Assembly: GCA_031213475.1 (NCBI GenBank)
Contig: JARUPZ010000021.1
Location: 4,130,438-4,194,437, forward strand
From: Nereocystis luetkeana
Taxonomy: Eukaryota > Sar > Phaeophyceae > Laminariales > Laminariaceae
Length of the DNA: 64,000 nt
Reading direction: 5' to 3'
Shown: positions 44,063 to 56,000 of the stretch, in pieces
Position numbering within the stretch: the first letter of the stretch is position 1
Layout of the letters: each line of letters begins with the position of its first letter
Translations under genes and position numbers: made by a program
Notes under the pieces: generated by a model
Seen by the model: only the letters and a program-made list of their open reading frames with translations
Told to the model about the DNA's origin: nothing
Databases searched by the model: none

Positions 44063-47000
44063 CCGGTGCATTCACTGCATTCTGTACTCACGTCAAATGG
44101 CTTTCGGCGCCGTTTTTTCTTGTGTTGGCACTTTTTTTTTCTTTTTTTAATGTGCTTTGCTGCAATACGAATACTCATGCCAAACGTCTTTTTTTGCGCC
44201 GCTCTTTTTTTTCTGTTTGTGGGACCCTGTGGGGTTTTTTTCCCGATTTTTCCGCAGATTGCTGAGATGGAGGGTATACTGTCCACGCGCAACGACGAGA
44301 CTAAGGAACTCAAGGTGAAGGGCCAAAAAGAAACATGCTATTAATACTTGTGCAGGAACGCCAATTTTTCTTTGCGCGTGTCAAAACGCCTCCTCTGGCC
44401 TTGTGTGATACTGGTCTTGGTGGAGCTACGGGTGGGCACGACTTAAGTCACCAACCATGACAATTATTGGTCGGACCAATATCAATCGTCGCCTGGTACG
44501 GTGGTTGTTTCCAGGAGGTGTCGACTATCCGATGTACATACTTATTTGGTTCCCATGCTTGTCGGAAGGATTGCTGAATGCAGGGCACATGCTTTTTTTT
44601 TCGGGAGGGGGCGGGGGCCCCCTAGGCCTGGGAGGTCTGATTTGGCTTGCTTCGCTCGCCTCAACTAGGTCCGCAAGTCGGCTGGCCATACTTTGGTCGG
44701 TGAGTCGATTAGCCATCAGCCTATTTCGCCCCCCGACTTGCCAACCATGGTCAGTTAGTCAGCTGACGGCACCGGTTCTGCATGTCTATGTGCCAAAGTA
44801 CGTCAGCGTTGAGATCTTGCCGATTCTGGTGTGGCGCACAGGCCGACAGAGACGCGTGCAAGGCTCGGGGTGAAAAGTTGGAGGAGGAGCTGGAGGCGTC
44901 GAAGGGCAGGGAGAGGGAGACCACGGCCAAGCTGAACGACACCGAGGGCCGCCTCGAGGTGGGTGGGTGGGTGGGTGGGTGGTGGTCGAGGGCTGTTGGC
45001 GCTGCCGCCGCTGTGTAGAGTGGTTTTGAGCTCATGATTTTGTTTTTGCAGTGCACTATTTTCACAGGTGGCGATGCTCCGCGCCCGTGTGGTATTTGTG
45101 GGGGATATTACATCGTTATGTCTATCCAGAAACTGATTGACTTTTTCGTTGTTATGTGTGATTTAAAAAAAAAAAAAATGTTTTGTTTGTTTGTTTGTTG
45201 TTTTTTTTTGTCGTAGAGAGAACAGCCACTGCTCCTGATCGCTGTGCATTCCCCCACCCCCTTAACCCCCAAGCACCAGCCATAGCCCAAACGAAACTCT
45301 GTGAATATGGTTTCTTCCTGCCCTGCGCCGCAGCAGCAGTACTTTTTTATGCGCCGCGCCTGATACGGCTTCCTCCCCCCCGCCCCCCCCCGTGTTTTCG
45401 AACCTCAGCTTACGAAGGAAGACCTGGCGGCATCGCGGGCGCAAACGGTGGAGGTGCGAAGGGAGCTAGCGGCCTGCCAGGAGTTTTTGAAGGTGAGACT
45501 ATTTTGTGATTTTGTAAAAAAAAAATCATGCAAGGTTTACGTGTACCGCTGTCTTTTGCGTTTGCGTCAACCCTTTTAGAACCGCAGTCCCGTTTTTGCG
45601 GGGACAAACCGGTCAAGTTCCAAGCAGTTTGTCCCCCAAACGGGGCGGCGGTCCTAAAAGGGTTAAGATAACGTTTTGATCGAGGTTAGCCGAAAGCCGG
45701 AGGCGTTTTTCCGCTGCTCCCCGTGCTTTCGCCGTTGTGTGCAGAACGTTCTGAAGAAACTTCATCGGACGTTTGTCGCCCCCTGAATTACCGGCTAGTT
45801 GGCAAAAAATACCCTAAAAACTTGAAAAGTTTGTCGCAGCTGCCTTTGCGGCTTCTTTTTGCGAAAGTAGACGGGAAATAATGAGGACGGCAAGTATCAG
45901 CCCTCAGGCGAAACTAGCCCGACGCTTTTTTCGGTCGTTCTCGCTTCGGCGGGGTTACCCCGGTTGTACGCGCCTCTGCTCTCGCGCAAGGGGAAAAACA
46001 ATTCGAACGTAATGAGAAGGAAGGAGCGAGGACAGAGAACGGAGTAGACAAGCCGAAAGTTGGCACAGACAGAAGGGAGGTAGACTTGGTGGTGCATGGG
46101 TTTCTCTTGTTTCCGAGGTTTTCTTCTTTCGGGAAAGTTATGAGTGATCAATGTTGAAGATCATGCTGCACATTGTCGGAAGGCAAGGGAAGTAATAATA
46201 ATATTGGAATAAGTGTGTTTTTTTTTGCTCCCTTGGTTTTCTTCTTCCGCGGAATGTTCGTTTTAACCCTTTTAGAACCGCAGTCCCGTTTTGGGGACAA
46301 CCCAGTCAAATTTCAAGTAGTTTGTCCCCACAACGGGACTGCGGTTCTAAAAGGGTTAAAGGTGATCAACGTTGAAGCTCATGGTGCCTATCTGTACTCC
46401 GTCGCATGGCATGAGCTTTGGTGGTGACAATAGTTTGTACTATTAATATTAATTGTAGAGTATCGTATATATAACCAGGGGTACACATCCAAAAAGAGGA
46501 AACAGAGACGATATGAAAAAACGAAGTAGCGGGTAGAGATTTTCGTCAGAAATTGTTTAAAACATACCCTGGTATATGTTTTCAGTTTTGTTTCACTTGA
46601 TTTTAGTACACCTCCCCCCTCCCTGTCTGGGCCTGTGTGAAAAAGTAAAAAGGGATTTGTCGTTTCTGTTTCTGTTTCCGCGGACCTCCTCGGACGATTT
46701 TGAAACTTGACAAAACAAATCGACAATGGGGAAAAGGTGAAAACGTCGAGCGACACATCTGTGCAAATATCTTGAAAGGGATCGAGGCATTTCCAAAGCT
46801 ACGGGAAGATCTCGACAAGATCGAACTTCGAAGGCGTTATTTTCGTTGTGTGTACTCGGGAAATCGTCCCTGGGTGTGTGTGCTTTCTCGAGTGAAAATT
46901 CGGTTACTCTCCTCCTCCGTTTTCTTGAGATAAGGCTGCAGTAGGAAATGGCGGGTGAGATGTAGGGCCGTTTTGGCTTTGAGGAAGCTTTTTTCGTGCG

Positions 47001-50000
47001 TCAAATCAGTTTTGTAATTCGACGCCACTCGACGAGGGAGGAAACATCTGAAGCCTTAGCCTAGCGACAAAAAATGCCTTCCAAGGAATGAAATGCGGTG
47101 GGGCGGGGGGGAGGAGAACCTGTTATTTTTTATTTTATTTTTTTCAACATCACTTTTTACTTTCCAACCCTACTCGTGGGAGGTTTTACCCTTGGCGATC
47201 TTCTGGACAAGCCGTGGTCACAGGTGTCTACCCTTTTCTCCCCCCGGTACGCGCCTTTTTTTTGTCGCGCATAGGGTTCAGCATTCCCACTGCTCGTCGA
47301 TTTTCATCGAATGTAGCTAACTCACGCTCTCGCGCTTTCCGCTATTAATAGTCATTTTTTTTTGCAAGAAAAAGCCACGAGCATGCACTCGGTGAGACTT
47401 GAACCCACGAAATTGATATTGATAGGCACGCGCACCACCCACCAAGCAATCGGCCTCTATGTGGGTATGTGACCCCCGGATCTCCGTCCCGACTGTTATT
47501 ACGGGGGACTATAGTAAGTAGGACCACACATTGTCATTAAAAGTAGGGGAATATAAAGTTTTTTGTGTGTACCGTAGGTCCTATTTAATAGGGTCCGCCG
47601 TTACAATAGGAAGGAGGGACAGAAAAGAAGGACGATTGCCATAAATGGCGAGAGAAAAAATACTGCCAGGTAATCAATAAAAAAAAATCGTTCGTGTGCG
47701 CGTCTTCATTTTTTTGTTTCTTCGGTCAGATTTTTTGCGATTGACACACGCTGCACATAGTGGTCGGATTTTTTTGCAAACAGAATCGTACCTGGTGCTG
47801 TTTTTTCTTTCGTTTATCTGGTGTTGTTTTTTATTTCGGAGTGCTTTTGAGTGATCAACGTTGAAGCTCGTGCTACTTACTACTCATTGTCGGATGGTAA
47901 ACGCGACAACAGCAGTATTGATAATAGTATTAATAATCGTAATAATACTATTACGGGGGGCCATAGTAAATAGGACCAAATGTTATTGATGGTAAAAAAA
48001 AGTGAAATATGTATCATAGAAAATAGGACCAAATCTTTGTTGGTAAAAATAGGCAATTATGTAGTTTTTTTGTTGTTGTAACGTAGGTCCTATTTACTAT
48101 GGTTCCCCGTAAATAATCAAATATGTAACAATAAACACACTGGAATTACTTTTTTTTTGTTTTACGCGTCTTGAGTTGTTTTGTCGTCGTTTTCTATGAC
48201 AGATAAACGATACAATGTCAATAACAATGCCAATACTAAAACATTTTCGGAATAACATGCCTATTTTCGGATGGTAAACGATACAAAAACAAGAACAATA
48301 CCACTCTAATACTATGTACCAGGTGATCAAGGGTACTACGAGTATACCTCCACAACCGCTTTGGGAATCAGACAGAGATTTTTCTATGTGGAAAGACAAC
48401 TCACTCCCAAAAAAACACAATGTCCTCGTTTGTTGTTTTTTGGTTTTCCGCTGAGGCAGGCTACGGAGGTCGAACTGGCGGCTACCAGAACCGTGGTCGC
48501 GGAGCAGGCGTTTACGGAGAGGGCTCTTCGCTCGGAGGCAGATCAGACGGCGGCTTCTCTGGCTGCCGCCGAGTGCGACGTGGGGGGGTTGCGCGGGAAG
48601 GTGTCGAGGCAGGCAAGCAGAATGAGGAGTAGGAGTGCGGAAGGAGGACTGTTGAGTGCAAACTGAGGGTTTTCATTGCATAATGAGGATCGATTAGTGC
48701 AGGCATTTGAAAACCTCTTGGGTGCGAGATTTTGATGACCCGACCCGCGAGATTTGAACACCTCTTGACCCGACCCGACCCGTGAGATTTCGAACACTTC
48801 TTGACCCGACCCGACCCGTGACATTTAAACACCTCCTGACCCGACCCGCGGGTTGGATCATGACCCCCCAAAAGCCCTGAGGTTGGGTGCTTTACCTGAT
48901 ATAGGTTTCGTTTTGTTGTTGATCTACCAGGTATTGATTACAAGGTATTGATTTTGATATTTTATTGAATTTCGAGTACGCCAGGTATTGATTTTATTAC
49001 CTGGCAGTTTCCTTGGGTTGTTGTTGATGATCGATTGGTTTGTTGATTTCATTGATTGTTCGAAGCAGGAGGACCAGGCTAGCAGGAAGCGCACCAACGC
49101 GCAGGCCTTTGGGGAGAGCGCTAATGTCGCTACGGGCGAGGTGTCGACCGCCGTAGCTCGGTTTGCCGCGGAGCACGCCACAGGATGCGAGGGCCTAAAG
49201 GAGCGCCTGGCAGAGGCCGAGGCGGCGGCGCAAGCGGCAACAGGGGCGTTGTCCAAGGCGGCGGAGGAGGCCTTGAAGGAGGTAAATGGCGTTTTTTTGG
49301 CGCTGGGGGGGGGGGGGTGGGGGGAAAAGGAGGGGGAGGGGTTGAGGCTGGTTTTCTTGCTTATGAATGACAGCGTCAATGAATTGATTTGTTTTTTGGT
49401 GTGACCACTTCCAGAGACGGGGCGGGGGGGCGGCGGCAGATGTATTCAAAGTGGTGTCTACGTGATTACATGTAAAGCTCACTCTCCCCCCCCCCCCCCC
49501 CCCCCCCCCTCCCCGTCTCGCCGGGACATTAGTAGGATGCAGCTCACCGTATATGCCCCTCGCCGAATACCTCACGTTTCGCTTCGCGCTTGCTTGGTGC
49601 AATAAGCAATGTTTGACTGGACTGTGAAAATCCGACGTGCTCCACCCCGACATTGTAGGGATGCGAGGGTCTATGGTCATACGGCTACGGCCATGCATGA
49701 CACGGGTATACCCCCTCCCCCCACCACCCGCCTCTCTTACCTCCGCCCTCAAAAAGGGTGCGTGGTCAATGGTCGAGCGACGAAGGCAAGCAACAAATAA
49801 GTACCCCCCCCCCCCCCTCCCTCCCGCCGTGTTCTGGCCTTTTTTTCTGGTGAACTCCCCCCTGTTCCCGCCTCACCCTTTCTCTCTCCCTTCCTCTACC
49901 GATACTTTTGTGCCGCGCACGCCGCCCTCATGCCCTTGTCTTGACGTTGAAAGGTGGACCGTAGGTGCAGGGAGATGGTAGATGGGGTGGGGGAGGGGGC

Positions 50001-53000
50001 CGCGTCTGCTGATGGGCTTGTGACGGCGGCTAAATCTGCGGTGGAGGCGGTTTTGGCGGGGCAGAGGGGGGCCATCGCGGCGTGGAACCAGGAGGTGAGG
50101 AGGCGGTGTGTGGCGGGCGGGAGAGACGCATCAAAATCGTGTCTCAGTCGGATGGGTAACCGTTATCTCGTGACCCAATCAGGTGGGTAGCTAGCCGTGA
50201 AATTGTTCCCCAATCGGATGAGTGGCAAGTAAACTCGCGACGCAATCAGGTGAGTAACAGCAGTAAAATCGCGAGCGTATCAGATGGGTGACGGTATAGT
50301 CGTGACCCGATGAGATTAGTATTAATAGTAACGGTACAACCACGACCCGATCAAAGGGGTAACCTTAAAGTCGCGACTAAATCAGGGATTTATCTTCCTC
50401 GAGAGATCTGGATCTCGAGGTAGGATCTGTGTGATCTGAAACATCGGACGTGTGGAAGATCCACGAGCTTTCCCGTTGTGGGGACGAGGTACTTGGACTT
50501 GGAGTCACACATGCTTACAGCAGTGACCCCTATATAGTGCCGGTATTGCGCCAGCCAACAATAACCGGCAATATCCGTGGGGGGGGGGCGGCACTACTCG
50601 GCCCACTGTTATTGCCGCACTGATTTAATCCATCTGTGCCAGGCAGTTATACAGGCATTACAGCGGGCAACAGGCACTACTCATCCGGCACTATAGAGGG
50701 ACCACTGTTCTGCACCTGGTATACGTATACAAAGCGTGTTTTTTGCAGGGTCGATACTGAAAGGGTTTCCGGTGACCGCTTCCCAGGTCGAGGGCTCACT
50801 CGGGGCGTTGCGGCAAGGGCTGCAGGGTCATGAAGAAAGCCTCTCCAAGCTGTCGCGGGATGTCAGCGAGCGGGCACAGGACGCGACGCAGGAGATGACG
50901 GACTTCAAGGACAAGGTAACCACACTGATCGGACAGGTCATGACCTGCTGTAGATCATGAATAGCAGATCTCCATCTAGATCATCCGTAGCAAATCACAA
51001 CGTAGATCATCTGTAGCAGATCACGACCTAGACCATCTCAGGAAGATCACCACCCGGGTCATCTGTAGCAGATCACGACCTAGATCATATGTAGCGGATC
51101 ATTTCCTAGATCATCTGCTGTAGATCACGAGCTACTGTAGATCATATGTAGCAGATCACAACCTAGATAATCTGTAGCAGATATACAGAAAATCTAGAGC
51201 AGATATCAGATCGAGACCTAGATCATCTGTAGCAGATCACCATCTAGACCATATTTAGCAGATCACGACGTACTGTAGATCATCTATCGCAGATCATCAC
51301 CCACAGTCGATCATCCGCAACAGGTGTTGTGTTTTGCGTTGGGAGATGTCATACAGGAGCCGTGGTATGTGATACAGCTCCCACCCAGAAACTACCGGCG
51401 CAGCCGCCGCGTGTGCGTGCCATGCAGACCCCACCCACGGCAGGCATGACCTGGATATTCTAGCCCGTGTACGATCAGTAAATTTAGGAGTCCAAGGATA
51501 AAGTGTGGTGCGGTCGTGGCAGACACGCCTTAAACCCTTTTAGAACGCCAGCCCCGTTTTGGGGACAAACTGCTTGGGAGTTGAGTGGATTGTCCCCAAA
51601 ACGGGACCGCAGTTTCTAGAAGGGTTTAACTCGTGTACGACTGGAGCAATTGACCTAACCGAATGTATTTCAAGATTGGGCATGCCTGACTGACTCTCGC
51701 TTCAGAGAGACCAGCTCTAGTTAAGATTGGGTGGGCCATGACTTATTCTCGCTACGACCGATGCTGTTGAAGATTGGGCATGCTGTACGCTCCCTAGCAA
51801 CCGAGCTTCACTCGAGATTGGGCATGCCTTACTACTGCGGCGATAAGACCGACTCCATCTGAAGGTAGGGCATGCCCTACAATTGCAGCAATCTTGAGCC
51901 GGTAAACTGATTGCAACGCGAAGTTTCTTTTCCCCCACAATGTTAGCGCAACCCCGAAGGGGAATTCTAACAGGTATTTCTGGCGCCTCTCCCAACATGG
52001 ACACGTGCGAATGCTCGATCGCCTGCCGCTGTTTTTCATTTTCGACCGCGGCCAGTGCGCGCGCGAGCTGGCGGAGGTGCGCAGCTGGGCCGACGGGCGC
52101 ATCGCTGCGCAGACGGAACAGATGGAGCTGCAGAGCGAGGAGGCGAAGGTTGTGGCCTCCAGGTCGAAGGAGGAGACGAAAGCTGAGGTCGCGCGGCTGA
52201 TGGAGGTGAGGCGATAACTACCGTAAAAAGGGTAGAGTTCGCGCGGGAGGCGCGATCGTCTTTCGTCGCTCGTATTCTATCGATAATGGCACGCAAGGGT
52301 ATGCCAGCAGCGAGCAGGGTGGTGTTTTCGAAAAAAATGTATACTTTTCTCAGCGTTTTTTTTTTTTTTTTTCCTTCTCTACCTCGGTAAGCGTGCGGAT
52401 GACAGACTATTAATAGGGCGTTTTGTTTTTTTTTCGGGAAGATTTGGTCGTGGGCCTTCCAAAAACATGTGAATCTTCGGCTTCAGTGGCACCCTTGTAC
52501 AGCGTTGTCGAGAAAACAAACAAAAAAAAAACGCATTAAAACGATCTCTTTCCCCTGTGAGCTCGACGCTCTTTTGCTGTATGAGGGCTGTGACTTACTG
52601 TAGTTGGCCGATTAAGAGTCGCCAACTTTTTTTTTTTCTTGGTTTTTAGTTGACCATATGGGTCGTATGGTAGCTCACACCTGAGACTGATAGATGATGA
52701 TGTTGAGGATCTATCTGCCTGCACAGATAGATGATCTAGTTCCTCACACCTGTCGTTGTGAGATGGCTGTGCAGGATCTGTGTAGTATTTTAGATCCAAA
52801 CCATCCAGGAAATACGTGCAAATAGGTCATGCAGATGGTACGGCTCCTCGCATCCGACAACATTGAGAGCGACGGGTTATCCTACGGGGCATAGCAGGAA
52901 TGTTAATGTTGCCCCCGAAAGATCTACCACTCTGTGTCTTAGTATAACGGCCGTTTGTATCGAATGTTATTGTAGAAATGGTCCCTATGTTTCGGGATAG

Positions 53001-56000
53001 AGTGGCAGACTTTTTCGAGTGGAAGGCGATGATCTGTCCGAGGTGTAGAGGGCTTATACTCGGTCCGTTTACTCTTTTTTTTTTCCTGTGCATGTTTCGC
53101 ATAATTCAGTTGCACGAGTTTTGGGGTTGATGGTCTCTGATGACGGGATTCATGGGTGGGTCGCCTTGATTTTTTTTCGTTTTGCTTCTATGGCGTTTGT
53201 TGTCCTCTACAATTTGCAGTAGCATGAGCTTCAACGTTGATCGCTTCTAAACATCTCCCTAACGGAGAAGAAAACCAAGGGAAACGAAAGCAAAAGGAAA
53301 CCTACTGGCTTACAGTAGACTATTGGGCTGCAATAGCCTACTGGACTACAGTAGCTTCAACGTTGATTACTCGTAAAAATACCCTGAAAGAAGAAGGAAA
53401 CCAATGCACGAGGTCTAACTCCCTCTTCTTGTTTCGGTCTTGTTCTTACGAAGTGCTGGAAGTTGCTGCAGATGACAGCAACGGGCACAGAAACTCCCGT
53501 CGTCTCTTTTTTTGTTTTGTTTTCCCTTTCGCATCGAACTGGCACCCGGCACCGTATTTTTTTCACGTTTACAACCTGTGGTGTCCCCCCCTCCCTTCAC
53601 ACCCTTCCCCACATCCCGCTGGGTTTCCACTTCTATTCTCTTCGCCTCGCTCTTGGCTGCATGCGGCCGGTTTCCTGCTCTGCCCTGTTCTGTCGATTTG
53701 TCCAGTCGCTATCAAGCCTTGTGTCGGGACTGCAGGCGAATGCTGCCACTCGGGCGGACAGGCAGGCTGAGGCCGCGGGAGAAGCTTGGTCGAGGTCCAT
53801 ATCGGCGGCACGGTCTCTCGGCCCGGAGGTGAGGCTCATAATAAGATGCACAGATGGTATCGTGTGGTATTTGATATGCTCGGTTACCCTCGTCTTGTCT
53901 TTTCTTATTTCGGGGGATGCTTAGCGTCGAAGCTCTTGCTGCATATTGCTAAGGGTGGTGAACAAAATATATATCATATTAATCATAATGGTAATGATAA
54001 CAATAAAAAGAGAAAGAAGAAGAATGCTGATAAAAATAGCAATATTAACAATAGTAATCATAACCATATTAGAGGCCGTCATGCATTTCTTACTCGTGGG
54101 TTCGAATCCCACGGTGGTCCGACCAATGCAAAGCCGATGCTCGCAGTGAGAGCCGATGATGTGGCAGAGAAGTCGCCGTGATGAGGTCGCGAAGCGAGGG
54201 TCCCTTGTAGCCGTCGTTACGGCCGACGTGAGCCGATGAGAGCTTCTTTCCTCGTATTTAGCGAATAATTGCGAGAGCCAATAGGGTCAAGGTTTTTAGA
54301 GCAACACCGCAGGGGGTCGGTCACAAAGACCCGACCTGATCGGGTTGGTTTTGGAGGTCCTCGTAGTGAAGCTGAGGGGAGAGGTCAACACGGTCCATGC
54401 ATGCTGCGGATCTCTAACGACCCGAGATCTAGCCCGATGGGATCGTTCGTGCATGGCTTTGAGAGGTATGACATCCTTCCTTGCATGCGTGTTCCGAGGC
54501 CTACGACCGATACGTCTTGCTAGTATCTTATCTGTGACATAATCATAATACTGTGCATGCTGTTCACTGAGGGGCCGCCAGGCTGCTATCAATAGGGAAA
54601 TGTCGCAAGAAACTGGAATGATGCTGCCGTCGACGTGGGGGTGGAACGCGTTGACTAGAGGTATATTGGGTATACGAGGGTTTGCCAAGGGAGGAAGGCG
54701 TAACTACCAGGGGGAGAGTGGGATGTTTGTTGGTTCACCAGGCAGAGTGGCAGAAGAGAGGCTATTGCGGTAATAGAGCATACCACACAGAGCGGACATA
54801 TAAGGAGTGTGTCAACATTAACCCTTTTAGGACCCCAGTCCCGTTTTGGGGACAAATCACTTGGAATTAGAATGGTTTGTCCTCAAATCGGGATTGGGGT
54901 GCTAAAGGGGTTAACATGAAAACGAAGTGGTCCTTTCTTGATTTATATATGCGGGACTGGAACAGGTACGATGCTTTGTCGGGGGCAACCGGACTTTTTA
55001 GAATATATATAGCACGCAGCAAGTACGCGTGCACTGTTTCAGGGGGCCATGATAAATAGAACCAAATATTGTTCGTAATAATAACGAAATAGAAAGGTTT
55101 TTATATGTACCGTAGGTACTATTTAATGTGGTCCCCCGTAATGGTACGTTTAAGAAATACTTTGAGACTCTCTTTACCGGCGCTGCTTCCTTCTATTCAT
55201 CGAGCGTGTTACCTGTGGAGAGAGAGAGAGAGAGAGCTCTCCAGCTATGCCTCTGCTCACGAGGACCATGCATGATACAAGCACACCCTCACCCTCTACT
55301 TACTCAGCGTGCGTATAGCAGCATCCTTTTTGGTTGGTACACCGAACACGCCATCCTAGATTAGAACCCCATACCAGGGCATACGTTGAGGCCCCATTAC
55401 AATCTGGGAGAAAGGATGTTTAGGTTGGTAGGCTGTTCAAGTATTTTGGTTCCAGTCGAGATCAAGGTATGGGCGAAGACCCAACCCGACCCCTGACTCT
55501 AACCCTGACCCAAAACCGCAACCAAAACGATTCAAAATTGGCCATTAACGCGGCTGCGCCGCGTTTGCACCGAACCAGGAAAATTCTCAATTGCGGACGA
55601 CGATTCCGAAGTGCAGACCGCGCTACGCAATTTTCAAGTCAAAAACATCCCTAAAGATCCCTTCTCCCAGTTTGCTAAACCTACTCTATACGTTTGATCG
55701 CGCTGGGATATTTTCTCGCGCGGGAAGTTATTTTACGCGTTGAGTTCACTTGCTCTGCTAGAGATTTTATACCCGTGCCGTTCAACGCTCAAGATTACTA
55801 AACACCCCCCCCCCCCCCCCACCCCCTGGGCATAACCCTAAATACAACTAAAATCCAGGTCTCGGGGGACAAACTACGATACTTGTTAATAGATTTTGAG
55901 TGCTTTCCCCCCCGAAACGGGGCCGCAGTCCTAAAATGGTTCATTTTGAAGCCGATCTGCTGGAAACACACACATTGAAAATGGTGTCGTTTGGGCCAAT

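Noticed and set aside
46700-46933. Possible extra kinesin exon in intron 12 (frame starting [10 protein letters not shown])
   Set aside because: No splice sites in phase, and exons 12 and 13 already join smoothly with the spacing expected for the stalk.
47370-47450. tRNA gene on the minus strand
   Set aside because: A- and B-box-like strings are present but the ends do not pair as an acceptor stem.
50736-50786. TTTTGCAG acceptor upstream of kinesin exon 16
   Set aside because: It would leave a phase mismatch with exon 15; the CTTCCCAG at 50786 keeps phase 0.
50940-51325. Regular repeats resembling a CRISPR array
   Set aside because: Units are contiguous with no unique spacers and lie in a eukaryotic intron; it is a minisatellite.
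54080-54115. tRNA gene
   Set aside because: Perfect T arm but no A box, anticodon arm or pairing acceptor stem upstream.
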